Source: DATJGR01 sp963812255 (GTDB taxonomy: Bacteria > Pseudomonadota > Gammaproteobacteria > Pseudomonadales > Azotimanducaceae). From it: a stretch of DNA of 64,000 nucleotides. How positions within the stretch are numbered: position 1 is the first letter of the stretch; each line of letters opens with the position of its first letter. The stretch is taken from NCBI GenBank assembly GCA_963812255.1, contig CAWEUM010000005.1, positions 2,108,001-2,172,000 of the forward strand, in the 5' to 3' direction. The translations under genes were made by a program, and so were the position numbers. The notes below the pieces were generated by a model. That model had not been told where the DNA came from. It did not search any database and worked only from the letters and a program-made list of their open reading frames with translations. Shown here piece after piece: positions 17,580 to 26,262 of this stretch.

Positions 17580-18001
17580 GACGGATCCACATACATTCGT
17601 TGCTGAAATTCGAGGTGCATCGGTGCGCGACCCGGCACATCGATGGCGATCCGAAACCTCAGAACGTCCTGATCCGTGTAGCGAATCTGAGCGATGTGGT
17701 AAAGCGCACCGCCCTCTCGAAACCTCGAGAATTGGAGCGTCGCGCGGGTGCTCAACAGGTTTACCGTTTCGCCGGTTACGTCTGCTGACAATGCGGCGCC
17801 GTCGCGATCGAGCACTGCCACGCTTACGATTGCGCGATCCTTTCCTTGCGCGACGCCATATCGAGCGGCAACGCCGGGTTGCAGGAACAGCGTGTTGACG
17901 ACGGCGTAATGCACTTCGACGCCGTCGAAATCCTTGAACTGGTCGGCTACGGCTGTGAGCGCCATCAGTAACGATGTGATTGCCAGAACGAACCTTTTCA
18001 T
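17576..18001 (-). CDS. DUF4426 family exported protein
   Basis: A 141-residue protein with a signal peptide (MKRFVLAITSLLMALTAVAD, cleavage after AVA). The mature part matches the DUF4426 pattern: FKDFDGVEVHYAVVNTLFLQP, AARYGV, KDRAIVSVAVL and the end FQQRMYVD. Such genes sit between metW and rdgB in other gammaproteobacteria; no function is known to me. It overlaps metW and rdgB by four bases each, so the run is one operon. Confidence 0.82.
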   Translation of the reverse strand: MKRFVLAITSLLMALTAVADQFKDFDGVEVHYAVVNTLFLQPGVAARYGVAQGKDRAIVSVAVLDRDGAALSADVTGETVNLLSTRATLQFSRFREGGALYHIAQIRYTDQDVLRFRIAIDVPGRAPMHLEFQQRMYVDPS

Positions 18002-18594
18002 CGCCGTCGTCCCAGATGGTAAAACGCGGTGGTGCCCATTAGATTCGGGAACCTGCTCACCATCGGATGATTTGCGTATTCGCTGTTCACGACAAACCGT
18101 TCGATCACCGTCAAGCGCTTTGCGGCACACAAGGATTCGAAATCGGCGAACGTGCACAAGTGAATGTTGGGCGTATCGAACCACCGGTGCGGCAAATGTT
18201 TGGCAACCGGCATTTTGCCGCGCGAAGCCAGATACAGGCGGCAACGCCAATGCGCGAAATTCGGAAAGGTCACGATACATTCGCGGCCGATCCGCAGCAT
18301 TTCGTCCAACATTACGTCGGGCCGTTTGACGCTTTGCAGCGTGTCCGTCATCACGACTAGATCGAAACTGTCGGCTGGGAAGTTTGTAAGACCTCGATCG
18401 AGATCCTGTTCAATGACGTTGACCCCGACACTGATGCAATTCGTGATCATGTCGCCATTGATCTCGAGGCCGTATCCGTTGACACCCTTTGTGCGTCCCA
18501 AGTGCGCAAGCAATTCTCCATCGCCACAGCCGAGATCGAGCACCCGCGCCCCGGGTGTCACGAGATCCGCGATGATCGAGATATCCGGCCTCAT
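17998..18594 (-). CDS. metW: Methionine biosynthesis protein MetW
   Basis: A 198-residue methyltransferase-fold protein: MRPDISIIADLVTPGARVLD, then LGCGDGELLAHL as SAM-like loop, GLEI, DLVVMTDTLQSVKRPD, FPNFAHWRCRLYL and FAYHLG-like end. MetW is always found next to MetX in proteobacteria and is needed with it for homoserine acylation in some species. It starts 16 bases after the metX stop. Confidence 0.92.
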   Translation of the reverse strand: MRPDISIIADLVTPGARVLDLGCGDGELLAHLGRTKGVNGYGLEINGDMITNCISVGVNVIEQDLDRGLTNFPADSFDLVVMTDTLQSVKRPDVMLDEMLRIGRECIVTFPNFAHWRCRLYLASRGKMPVAKHLPHRWFDTPNIHLCTFADFESLCAAKRLTVIERFVVNSEYANHPMVSRFPNLMGTTAFYHLGRRR

Positions 18595-18610
18595 GAGCGT
18601 TGCCTGATGA

Positions 18611-19765
18611 TCATCGTCCGGAATCGAGGCGCGTGAATGCGCGCTGCAGATACGCGCGGAGTACGTTGAAATAGCGTTCAACCGGAAGCAGAAACGCATC
18701 ATGGCCCAGCGGCGTGTCGATGACGACGCTGACAACGTTCTTACGGGCGGCGATCAGCGCGTCGACGATTTCTTTGGAGCGCACCGGCGCGAAGCGCCAA
18801 TCAGATGTAAACGAGACGACCAGGAAATCACTTTCCGCACCGCGCAGTGCGGCGACAAGATCATCACCGAAGTCACGCGCCGGATCGAAATGATCGAGTG
18901 CTCGCGTCATCAGCAGATAGGTATTCGCATCGAATCGTTGCGAGAACGATCGACCCTGGTGGTGCAGGTAGCTTTCGACCTGAAACTGCACGTCGCGCAC
19001 CACGGCGAGATCGCCAGACTTCACGTCGCGGCCGAACTTGTCCCGCAGGCCGTCGTCCGACTGATATGTGATGTGTCCCAGCATTCTCGCGAGCATCAAT
19101 CCGCGCGCAGGGTTGGTCGCGGTTTCGAGATATCGACCTCCTGCAAACTCTGGATCAGAGACGATCGCCTGACGCGCGATCTCGTTGAACGCGATGTTTT
19201 GCGCCGACAGACGTGCGGCTGATGCAATCAGCAGTGCGTGCTTGACGCGGTCTGGCAGGTCGATTGCCCACTGCATAGCCTGCATACCGCCAAGGCTACC
19301 GCCAACGACGGCGGCCCACCGTTCGATTCCGAGTGCGTCGGCAAGCATTGCTTGAGTGGCAACCCAATCACGGACGGTTACGGGGGGAAAGTCGGGTCCG
19401 TATGCCCGGCCGGTCTCAGGATTGATCGAACGCGGCCCGGTGCTACCGTTGCAACCACCGATATTGTTCAGGCTCACGACGAAAAACAGGTTGGTGTCGA
19501 TGGGCTTGCCAGGGCCAATACACGAATCCCACCAGCCCGGCCGATCGTCGTCGACGCTGTGATAGCCCGCCGCATGGTGATGTCCTGACAGCGCATGGCA
19601 AATCAGCACGGCGTTCGTCCGGGCCGAATTCAGCTCGCCGTAGGTTTCGTACACGAGTTCAATGCTCGGCAGCACGCGGCCGCACAACAATGTGAAGGAC
19701 GTGTCGAATACCTGCAGGCGAGGTGTGACCAAGCCTACGGAGTCGGCGGAGATGCGGGCTGACAT
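18611..19765 (-). CDS. metX: Homoserine O-acyltransferase MetX
   Basis: A 384-residue alpha/beta hydrolase-fold acyltransferase, the first committed step of methionine synthesis. The nucleophile serine is in VVGGSLGGMQAMQWA; FTSDWRFAP holds the acid residue and DTPLGHDAFLL the catalytic His. In gammaproteobacteria, the MetX partner of MetW is commonly a succinyltransferase, but acetyl versus succinyl preference cannot be read safely by eye. No SAM riboswitch was recognised in the 87 bases upstream. Confidence 0.92.
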   Translation of the reverse strand: MSARISADSVGLVTPRLQVFDTSFTLLCGRVLPSIELVYETYGELNSARTNAVLICHALSGHHHAAGYHSVDDDRPGWWDSCIGPGKPIDTNLFFVVSLNNIGGCNGSTGPRSINPETGRAYGPDFPPVTVRDWVATQAMLADALGIERWAAVVGGSLGGMQAMQWAIDLPDRVKHALLIASAARLSAQNIAFNEIARQAIVSDPEFAGGRYLETATNPARGLMLARMLGHITYQSDDGLRDKFGRDVKSGDLAVVRDVQFQVESYLHHQGRSFSQRFDANTYLLMTRALDHFDPARDFGDDLVAALRGAESDFLVVSFTSDWRFAPVRSKEIVDALIAARKNVVSVVIDTPLGHDAFLLPVERYFNVLRAYLQRAFTRLDSGR

Positions 19766-19852
19766 AGGACGGCGGAGTCTAAAGCAACGATCAAATCACC
19801 AGCAATGCCGATCATCCGCTTCGCGGCCGCGCGACGGAGCGCGGCACACCCG

Positions 19853-20410
19853 TCACGTCAGCAGTGTAGTGAACACGGCCGGTAGCAGATAGTCGCGAAT
19901 CAGAATCAGAATCATGAAGACCAGAATCGGAGAGAAGTCGAGGCCGCCGAGCGGCGGGATCAGTCGTCGCGCTGGCGCGAGGATCGGCTCGGTGATCTGT
20001 GCAAGCAATGCGGCCGCCGGATGATAGGAGCCAGGCGCTAGAAAGCTGAGCACGATCACGACGATCAACGCGAACCAGTACACCGTCAGCAAGAGTCGCA
20101 GCACATCGAACAGACCTATTCCGAATAGGTACGCGACGCCGGGTATGTAGTGCGACTGAATGCCGAACGCCAGCGTATGGGACAGTACTTCTATGAGCCA
20201 CGCCGCGATGAAGGCCGCAAAGTCGAGATTGCGATATCCCGGAATCACCATCCGCATCGGGCGCAAGATCGGGTCTGTCGCTTTGACAATGCCTTGCGAG
20301 ATCGGGTTGTAAAAGTCCGCTCGGCTGGCTTGCAGAATCAATCGCGCGAGAAACAGAAAGCAGATGAACTCGAAAATGGTGTCGACGATGAAGACCAACG
20401 GGCTATTCAT
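19853..20410 (-). CDS. YggT family membrane protein
   Basis: A 185-residue protein with two YggT repeats, each with hydrophobic segments and an amphipathic link: LILQASRADFYNPISQGIVK/TDPILRPMR in the first and LAPGSYHPAAALLAQITEPILAPARR in the second. YggT proteins are inner-membrane proteins linked to osmotic tolerance in E. coli; the mechanism is unknown. The ATG at 20410 is used; one at 20428 adds six residues. It follows proC after 104 bases. Confidence 0.9.
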   Translation of the reverse strand: MNSPLVFIVDTIFEFICFLFLARLILQASRADFYNPISQGIVKATDPILRPMRMVIPGYRNLDFAAFIAAWLIEVLSHTLAFGIQSHYIPGVAYLFGIGLFDVLRLLLTVYWFALIVVIVLSFLAPGSYHPAAALLAQITEPILAPARRLIPPLGGLDFSPILVFMILILIRDYLLPAVFTTLLT

Positions 20411-20514
20411 TTGATGCGGTGTCCTCACTCATCTCTTATGTGTTCCGACGTTGCCTTTATATTGACGCCGTCGATGTGTTGCAACGCATCGCAACGCGGG
20501 AGCTGCAACCCAAG

Positions 20515-21348
20515 TTATTCGGTACCGCCGAACTCTTCCGCCAGTTCCACCGATCGCAGCGCAGCATCTCGCACCGCCCGCTCAATCAATGGCTTGCAGC
20601 CACCCGCGTCGAGCACAGAGATAGCGCGCTCGGTGGTACCTCCCGGCGAGGTTACGTTGCGTCGCAATGCACCGGGTGCCAGGTCGCCTTCGTTTGCCAT
20701 CACGGCTGCGCCATACGCGGTCTTCAGTGTCAGCGCGCGCGCCGTCGCTTCATCGAGTCCGAGTTCAACACCGGCGTCGATCATTGCCTCCATCAGATAA
20801 AAAAAGTATGCCGGTCCGCTGCCCGAAACGGCGGTGACCGCATCGATTGCAGATTCGCCTTCGACCCATATGACGTCGCCGACCGCCGAGAGTATCGATT
20901 CGGCGGCAATGCGCTGCTGCGGCGTGGTACAGTCGTTTGCGAACATCGCGGTCACGCCGGCGCCGTACAACGCCGGTGTATTCGGCATGCAGCGGACGAT
21001 TCCGATGGGACTCGAACACCATTTCGCCAAGGCGTAGCTCGGAACGCCGGCGGCGATCGAAATCAGCAATTGCGCTTCGCTCAGCGAATACTGCAGACGT
21101 TGGACGACGACACGGGCCAACTGCGGCTTGACCGCCAGCACGACCGATGTCGCACCTTCGACCGCACGTTCATTCGAGTCGAACGTCGCCACACCCAGCG
21201 CGGCTATGTTGGATCGTTGGCCGACATCCGGATCAGCGGCGACAATCGATGTCGCGGGATATCCGTGCCGTATCAGGCCGCCGACCAGGCATCTGGCCAT
21301 GTTGCCTGCACCGATGAACGCTACCTTTCCGGCGATGGAATCAGCCAC
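20515..21348 (-). CDS. proC: Pyrroline-5-carboxylate reductase
   Basis: A 277-residue enzyme making proline from pyrroline-5-carboxylate with NAD(P)H. Evidence: the dinucleotide loop VAFIGAGNMARCLVGGL, VVLAVKPQ, RCMPNTPA and the C-terminal signature VSGSGPAYFFYLMEAMIDAG. It starts with GTG and overlaps yggS by eight bases, the usual yggS-proC-yggT order. Confidence 0.95.
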   Translation of the reverse strand: MADSIAGKVAFIGAGNMARCLVGGLIRHGYPATSIVAADPDVGQRSNIAALGVATFDSNERAVEGATSVVLAVKPQLARVVVQRLQYSLSEAQLLISIAAGVPSYALAKWCSSPIGIVRCMPNTPALYGAGVTAMFANDCTTPQQRIAAESILSAVGDVIWVEGESAIDAVTAVSGSGPAYFFYLMEAMIDAGVELGLDEATARALTLKTAYGAAVMANEGDLAPGALRRNVTSPGGTTERAISVLDAGGCKPLIERAVRDAALRSVELAEEFGGTE

Positions 21349-22054
21349 TGATTGCTACCTTGGGTAGAGGTGTTCGCGGTCCAAATATGGCCGAACCTAT
21401 TCTGATCATCGTTGCGCCTTCTTCGATCGCGATTTCAAAGTCCGAAGTCATTCCCATCGACAGCGTATCCCAATGCGCCGCACCGGCGGGTTTTGCGTCG
21501 TCGAACAGAGCGCGCATGCGACGAAACGCCATGCGTTGCGCCTCGGGATCGATCTGTGGTCGAGGAATCGCCATTAGTCCACGCACGCGCAACCTGGGCA
21601 GAGTAAAAACTCGTGCGGCGAATTCTGCCAGAGCCATCGGGGCGATACCCGCCTTCTGCGGTTCGTCGTCGATGTTGATCTGGATCAGGATATCGAGAGG
21701 ATCGACGTCCGCGGGACGTTGAATGGACAGTCGCCGCGCGATCTTCTCCCGATCTAGTGTCTGTACCCATTGAAAGTGACGTGCGATGTCGCGGGTTTTG
21801 TTCGATTGAACCGCGCCGATAAAATGCCAACACAACGGCACGTCGCGCAAGGCGTCGATTTTGGGAATCGATTCGTCGAGATAATTTTCCCCGATGTCGT
21901 TGATCCCGGCGCTGATCGCAGCGCGAATCGCGTCGCTACTGTGCGTCTTCGACACCGCGATCAGGCGCACGCAATCGTGCTGACGGCCGCTTCGTTGCGC
22001 GGCAAGCGCGATGCGTTTGCGTATGTCGGCGACGGAGTTACTGATCGAGTACAT
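21341..22054 (-). CDS. YggS family pyridoxal-phosphate homeostasis protein
   Basis: A 237-residue PLP-binding TIM-barrel protein of the YggS/PROSC family. Lys36 in LIAVSKTH is the predicted PLP lysine; INDIGENYLDE, WHFIGAVQSNK, IQINIDDEPQKAGI, LRVRGLMAIP and LSMGMTSDFEIAIEEGATMIRIGSAIFG match family motifs. It buffers cellular PLP. It is divergent from pilT (145 bases between start codons). Confidence 0.94.
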   Translation of the reverse strand: MYSISNSVADIRKRIALAAQRSGRQHDCVRLIAVSKTHSSDAIRAAISAGINDIGENYLDESIPKIDALRDVPLCWHFIGAVQSNKTRDIARHFQWVQTLDREKIARRLSIQRPADVDPLDILIQINIDDEPQKAGIAPMALAEFAARVFTLPRLRVRGLMAIPRPQIDPEAQRMAFRRMRALFDDAKPAGAAHWDTLSMGMTSDFEIAIEEGATMIRIGSAIFGPRTPLPKVAISG

Positions 22055-22116
22055 GGTGCTTGTGTAAACGGCGTCGCAGTTTAGCGATGCAGCAGGGGTG
22101 CGTCATCCAACGGCCA

Positions 22117-22145
22117 TGGGCAACCGAAAGGGGAGGTAATACTAT
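22117..22145 (+). promoter_or_regulatory. Candidate promoter of pilTU
   Basis: -35 TGGGCA (22117-22122), 17-base spacer, -10 TACTAT (22140-22145), between the divergent yggS and pilT genes. The predicted transcript start is near 22152, leaving a leader of about 48 bases before the pilT ATG. Read by eye only. Confidence 0.4.
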
Positions 22146-22199
22146 ACGTCTCTCTCCATGGACTCTCTTTGCGGGGAGCGCGAGCAGAAAGGGACTGCT

Positions 22200-23234
22200 A
22201 TGGATATCACCGAACTCCTGGCGTTCAGCGCCAAACAGGGCGCCTCCGACCTCCATTTGTCCGCGGGCTTGCCGCCGATGATTCGCGTCGATGGCGACGT
22301 AAGACGCATCAATCTGCCGCCCCTCGAACATCGTGAAGTTCACTCGCTCGTTTACGAAATCATGAACGACAAGCAGCGAAAGGACTACGAGGAGTTCCTC
22401 GAGACCGATTTTTCGTTCGAAGTGCCGGGTGTTGCACGCTTTCGGGTCAACGCGTTCAATCAAAATCGCGGCGCCGGCGCAGTGTTTCGAACCATCCCTT
22501 CCAAGGTGCTGACGCTGGAAGATCTCGGCATGGGCCAGGTGTTCAAAGACATCTCGATGGCGCCACGGGGACTCGTGCTGGTGACCGGCCCTACGGGCTC
22601 AGGCAAGAGCACGTCGATGGCCGCGATGGTCGATTTCATCAACGACAATCGTTACCAGCATATTCTGACGATCGAAGATCCGATCGAATTCGTTCATGAA
22701 AGCAAGAAGTGCCTCGTCAACCAACGCGAGGTGCATCGCGACACTCACGGATTCTCAGAGGCTCTGCGCGTCGCGCTGCGGGAAGATCCAGACGTCATTC
22801 TGGTCGGCGAGATGCGCGACTTGGTCACCACGCGCCTTGCGTTGACCGCTGCTGAAACCGGGCACCTGGTATTCGCGACGCTGCATACGACCTCGGCATC
22901 GAAGACGATCGACAGAATCATCGACCAGTTTCCTGCCGAAGAAAAAGACATGGTTCGGTCGATGTTGTCAGAGTCGCTGCAGGCCGTTATCTCTCAAACA
23001 TTGCTCAAGCGCGTGAACGGCGGCCGGGTCGCGGCGCACGAGATCATGATCGCTACACCGGCAATTCGTAACCTGATTCGCGAAGGCAAGGTCGCGCAGA
23101 TGTATTCCGCCATTCAGACGAGCGCTGCAAATGGCATGCAGACGCTCGATCAATGCCTACAAGGTCTGGTGCAGCGTCGCGTAATCAGTCGTGATGCAGC
23201 GCGCGAGATCGCAAAGATCCCCGAGAGCTTCTGA
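22200..23234 (+). CDS. pilT: Type IV pilus retraction ATPase PilT
   Basis: A 344-residue secretion ATPase, the family's exact usual length. It starts MDITELLAFSAKQGASDLHL; Walker A GPTGSGKS is at about 130-137, followed by the Asp box ILTIEDPIEFVH, Walker B DPDVILVGEMRD, the His box GHLVFATLHTTSA, and the retraction-specific motif AIRNLIREGK. The ATG at 22200 has AAAGGGA upstream; an in-frame ATG at 22158 adds 14 unlikely residues. PilT pulls pili in for twitching. It is followed by pilU after eight bases. Confidence 0.97.
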   Translation: MDITELLAFSAKQGASDLHLSAGLPPMIRVDGDVRRINLPPLEHREVHSLVYEIMNDKQRKDYEEFLETDFSFEVPGVARFRVNAFNQNRGAGAVFRTIPSKVLTLEDLGMGQVFKDISMAPRGLVLVTGPTGSGKSTSMAAMVDFINDNRYQHILTIEDPIEFVHESKKCLVNQREVHRDTHGFSEALRVALREDPDVILVGEMRDLVTTRLALTAAETGHLVFATLHTTSASKTIDRIIDQFPAEEKDMVRSMLSESLQAVISQTLLKRVNGGRVAAHEIMIATPAIRNLIREGKVAQMYSAIQTSAANGMQTLDQCLQGLVQRRVISRDAAREIAKIPESF

Positions 23235-23242
23235 GGTGACCG

Positions 23243-24385
23243 ATGGAGTTCGATAAGTTACTCAAGCTGGTAGTCGAAAAGGGGGCATCCGACCTCTTCA
23301 TCACCGCGGGGCGCCCGCCGACGATCAAAATCAACGGTAAGTTGTTCGCCGCGTCGAAGAACGCACTTTCCCCGGAGCAGTCGCGCGAAATTGTGCTCGG
23401 CGTAATGAACAAGGACCAACAGGACGCCTTCAAGCGAGATCACGAGTGCAACTTCGCCATCAATACGCGCGGCCTTGGCCGGTTTCGAGTCAGCGCGTTC
23501 TATCAGCGCAATCTCATCGGTATGGTACTGCGGCGTATTGAAGTGAACATCCCGAAGGTTGCGGAACTCGGGTTGCCGCCAGTCATCGAACAACTCGCGA
23601 TGACGAAGCGCGGCCTGATCATCTTCGTCGGTGCAACCGGAACCGGAAAGTCGACGTCGCTGGCCGCAATGATTGGCCACCGCAACGAAAATTCGACCGG
23701 CCACATCATCAGCATCGAAGACCCGATCGAGTACATCCACCAGCACCATGGCTGCATCATCACTCAGCGTGAAGTCGGCATGGACACAGACAGTTTCGAA
23801 GTCGCGCTGAAGAACACACTGCGCCAAGCGCCGGACGTCATCATGATCGGCGAGGTGCGTCAGCGGGAGACGATGGAATCCGCGGTGACCTTTGCCGAGA
23901 CCGGACACTTGTGTCTATGCACTTTGCACGCGAACAATGCGAACCAGGCGCTCGATCGAATCATCCACTTCTTTCCGAGTGACCGGCATGACCAGATTTG
24001 GATGGACCTGTCACTGAACCTGAAAGCCATCGTCGCGCAACAGCTCATTCCAACGGTCGATGGTCAGGGGCGCCGTGCCGCGGTCGAGATACTGATCAAC
24101 ACACCCCTGATGGCGGATCACATTCGCAAAGGCGAAGTGCACCTACTGAAAGAACTGATGACGAAGTCGACTGAGCTCGGCATGCAGACGTTCGATCAAG
24201 GCTTATATCGCCTATACAGCGCCGGCGAGATCTCCTACGACGCCGCGCTTACGCACGCAGACTCGGCGAACGATCTGCGCTTGATGATCAAGCTCGGTGC
24301 CGATGCGGCAGGAAGCGACCCGATGGCGGGGGTGGGAAATCTCACGCTGGAAGACACCGAATCCGCGTTCAGCTATCGTCGGTGA
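23243..24385 (+). CDS. pilU: PilT-dependent retraction ATPase PilU
   Basis: A 380-residue PilT paralogue (MEFDKLLKLVVEKGASDLFIT), with Walker A GATGTGKS near 130-137, IISIEDPIEYIHQHH, PDVIMIGEVRQRETME and HLCLCTLHANNANQALDRI. The C-terminal extension after the common core ends in LTLEDTESAF, as in Pseudomonas PilU. It supports PilT under load. The stop lies eight bases from the convergent ruvX stop. Confidence 0.96.
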   Translation: MEFDKLLKLVVEKGASDLFITAGRPPTIKINGKLFAASKNALSPEQSREIVLGVMNKDQQDAFKRDHECNFAINTRGLGRFRVSAFYQRNLIGMVLRRIEVNIPKVAELGLPPVIEQLAMTKRGLIIFVGATGTGKSTSLAAMIGHRNENSTGHIISIEDPIEYIHQHHGCIITQREVGMDTDSFEVALKNTLRQAPDVIMIGEVRQRETMESAVTFAETGHLCLCTLHANNANQALDRIIHFFPSDRHDQIWMDLSLNLKAIVAQQLIPTVDGQGRRAAVEILINTPLMADHIRKGEVHLLKELMTKSTELGMQTFDQGLYRLYSAGEISYDAALTHADSANDLRLMIKLGADAAGSDPMAGVGNLTLEDTESAFSYRR

Positions 24386-24393
24386 ACGCGGCG

Positions 24394-24804
24394 TCAGCTG
24401 TCTGGACATTCGCTGAGGTAGGTTTCGGCGATCAACCGTGCGGCGATCGCGTGCTGCGCGTCGAGGTCCCGGGATAGGCCTCTCGCTTCGAAACTGGTCA
24501 AGCGCTCGTCGACGAGTTCCACCGTCATTGGATAGCGCGCGCCAAGGTGCTTCGCGAAACGCTGCGCGCGACTAGCCATATCGCCGATCGAACCGTCCAT
24601 GTTCAACGGAAGTCCAACCAGCAGCACATCTGGTTGCCACGCATTCACGATCGCGTCGACCGCGCTCCAATCAGGAATGCCATCCCGCGCGCGCAACGTG
24701 GTGACTTCATTGGCAGTGTGGGTGACGGACTGGCCGGTCGCGATGCCGATGTTGCGCAATCCGAAGTCGAATGCGACAACGGTGCGAGGTTTGGCGACGG
24801 TCAC
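24394..24804 (-). CDS. ruvX: Putative Holliday junction resolvase RuvX (YqgF)
   Basis: A 136-residue RNase H-fold protein: AFDFGLRNIGIATGQ supplies the first catalytic Asp, VLLVGLPLNMDGS and VELVDERLTSFEA the others, and DAQHAIAARLIAETYL closes the fold. Family members have been linked to Holliday junction resolution and 16S rRNA 5' maturation. It starts with a GTG overlapping the yqgE stop (GTGA). Confidence 0.93.
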   Translation of the reverse strand: MTVAKPRTVVAFDFGLRNIGIATGQSVTHTANEVTTLRARDGIPDWSAVDAIVNAWQPDVLLVGLPLNMDGSIGDMASRAQRFAKHLGARYPMTVELVDERLTSFEARGLSRDLDAQHAIAARLIAETYLSECPDS

Positions 24805-25358
24805 GCGTGGCCGGCGTGGGTCGACATCAATCGGAAATCGATCCCCAGTGATGCCGCAGCCTTGTTGACCCGTTGGTCGAACGGCACGTCGAACAGAATG
24901 TCGACATCGGCCGGACAGCTGAGCCAGGCGTTGTGCAGCAGTTCGGCTTCGAGTTGCCCGCCCCCCCATCCGGCGTAGCCGAGCGCAACGATATAGCGCT
25001 TTGGTCCACTACCGGCGCCTATGGCTTCCAGGGTCTGACGCGTAGTGCTGAGCATCAACCCGTTACCCAAGGTCAGACTCGCGTCGTATTGCACTTCGTC
25101 GCTGTGCAGGATGAACCCGCGGTCGGTCTTGACCGGACCGCCCTCGAGCACCGGTCGCTCGGAGAGCAGCGTTGCACCGATACCCAGTTGATCGAGCAGT
25201 TCGCCGACGGTCAGCCGCAGTGGGCGATTGACCATCAGACCCATAGCGCCTTCCTCGTTGTGTTCGCAGATGTATGTGATCGTGTTGCCGAAATATTCGC
25301 CTGCACGACCCGGCATTGCGAGCAGGAAGTGATGCTTCAAACAGGTATCGAGCGCCAT
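24801..25358 (-). CDS. YqgE/AlgH family protein
   Basis: A 185-residue protein of the UPF0301 (YqgE/AlgH) family: LKHHFLLAMPG at the start, ITYICEHNEEGAMGLMVNRPL, VLEGGPVKTDRGFILHS and VALGYAGWGGGQLEAEL. AlgH has been tied to alginate control in Pseudomonas, but its activity is unknown. The ATG at 25358 gives the family N-terminus. It sits in the gshB-tonB-yqgE-ruvX run. Confidence 0.92.
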   Translation of the reverse strand: MALDTCLKHHFLLAMPGRAGEYFGNTITYICEHNEEGAMGLMVNRPLRLTVGELLDQLGIGATLLSERPVLEGGPVKTDRGFILHSDEVQYDASLTLGNGLMLSTTRQTLEAIGAGSGPKRYIVALGYAGWGGGQLEAELLHNAWLSCPADVDILFDVPFDQRVNKAAASLGIDFRLMSTHAGHA

Positions 25359-25392
25359 GGGACGGGCATCATAACAGCTGCGAAGTACGAGC

Positions 25393-26250
25393 TCAGGAGG
25401 AGGAGTAGTGATTCTTGCGGAATTCCCAAGTGCGCACGATCTCGAGCACATCGGTCGATTGGCGCATCTGTTCCGGAAATGGTGCGAACGGCGCTGCTTG
25501 ACGAACGATTCGAATTGCTGCGTCGTCCAGAACCTTGAAGCCAGACGAGTCGAGAATGCGAACTTCCTTCAGCGCGCCGTCCGGTGTGATCGACACCATG
25601 AGCCTCAGGCTGCCGTACAGACGCTCGCGCCGCGCTTCTTCCGGATAGTTCATGTTGCCGATTGTTTCCACTTTGCGGCGCCAGGATTGAAGGTAGTAGG
25701 CGTCGACGGCCTGGCGGGCCGAGACGCTGGTCAGCCGTCTTACCCGCGGCGATTTGGCCTTGGTGTTGGTTTCGCTGTCGGGGCGGGCCTCTAGGCTTGC
25801 GATCTCCTGGCTCAAATCGAGCAAACGTTTCTGGTCGGTTGGTGTCAACCTCGGCTCGACCTTGGTTTGGGGAGCTTCGATGGTCGCTGTTTCTTCGCGC
25901 GCTGCGGAGGTGGTTAACGTGGCGCGCGATTCGACCTGACGTTGCTCCTGGATGGGATTGGATGTAACCGGGTGAAAGGTGCTGTCGTGAAACGCGGCCG
26001 TCTCGGTAGTTGTGGTTTCGCGAATCTGTTGCGCATCGCCGCTGCCGAGTTGATTCGATTGCGCGAGAAAGTCCGCTTTGTTCGGTGCGACGCGATCGTC
26101 ATGTTGGGCGAGCGTCACCTCGATCGTCGGCGATCGTGCTCGCTCCACGTGCCACGCGAATCCGACGCCCAGAATGACGGCGGCGTGCAGGGAAACCGCG
26201 AGAAATACGGTGAACGACAGCCGGTCCCGCGGAGTGATGACGGCATCCAT
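25393..26250 (-). CDS. TonB-family energy transducer, TonB3-like
   Basis: A 285-residue protein with a single N-terminal membrane anchor (residues 12-34, LSFTVFLAVSLHAAVILGVGFAW, with the His seen in TonB anchors), a periplasmic spacer of about 150 residues and a C-terminal TonB domain (MNYPEEARRERLYGSLRLMV, VRILDSSGFKVLDDAAIRIVR). In Pseudomonas the gene in this exact place, between gshB and yqgE, is tonB3, which is needed for normal twitching and pilus assembly. No exbB or exbD gene is nearby. Confidence 0.85.
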   Translation of the reverse strand: MDAVITPRDRLSFTVFLAVSLHAAVILGVGFAWHVERARSPTIEVTLAQHDDRVAPNKADFLAQSNQLGSGDAQQIRETTTTETAAFHDSTFHPVTSNPIQEQRQVESRATLTTSAAREETATIEAPQTKVEPRLTPTDQKRLLDLSQEIASLEARPDSETNTKAKSPRVRRLTSVSARQAVDAYYLQSWRRKVETIGNMNYPEEARRERLYGSLRLMVSITPDGALKEVRILDSSGFKVLDDAAIRIVRQAAPFAPFPEQMRQSTDVLEIVRTWEFRKNHYSSS

Positions 26251-26262
26251 CGTCGGTCTTCT

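Noticed and set aside
19766..19852. Possible SAM-sensing riboswitch upstream of metX
   Set aside because: The stretch is GC-rich and can form small stems, but matches no SAM riboswitch class that I can recognise.
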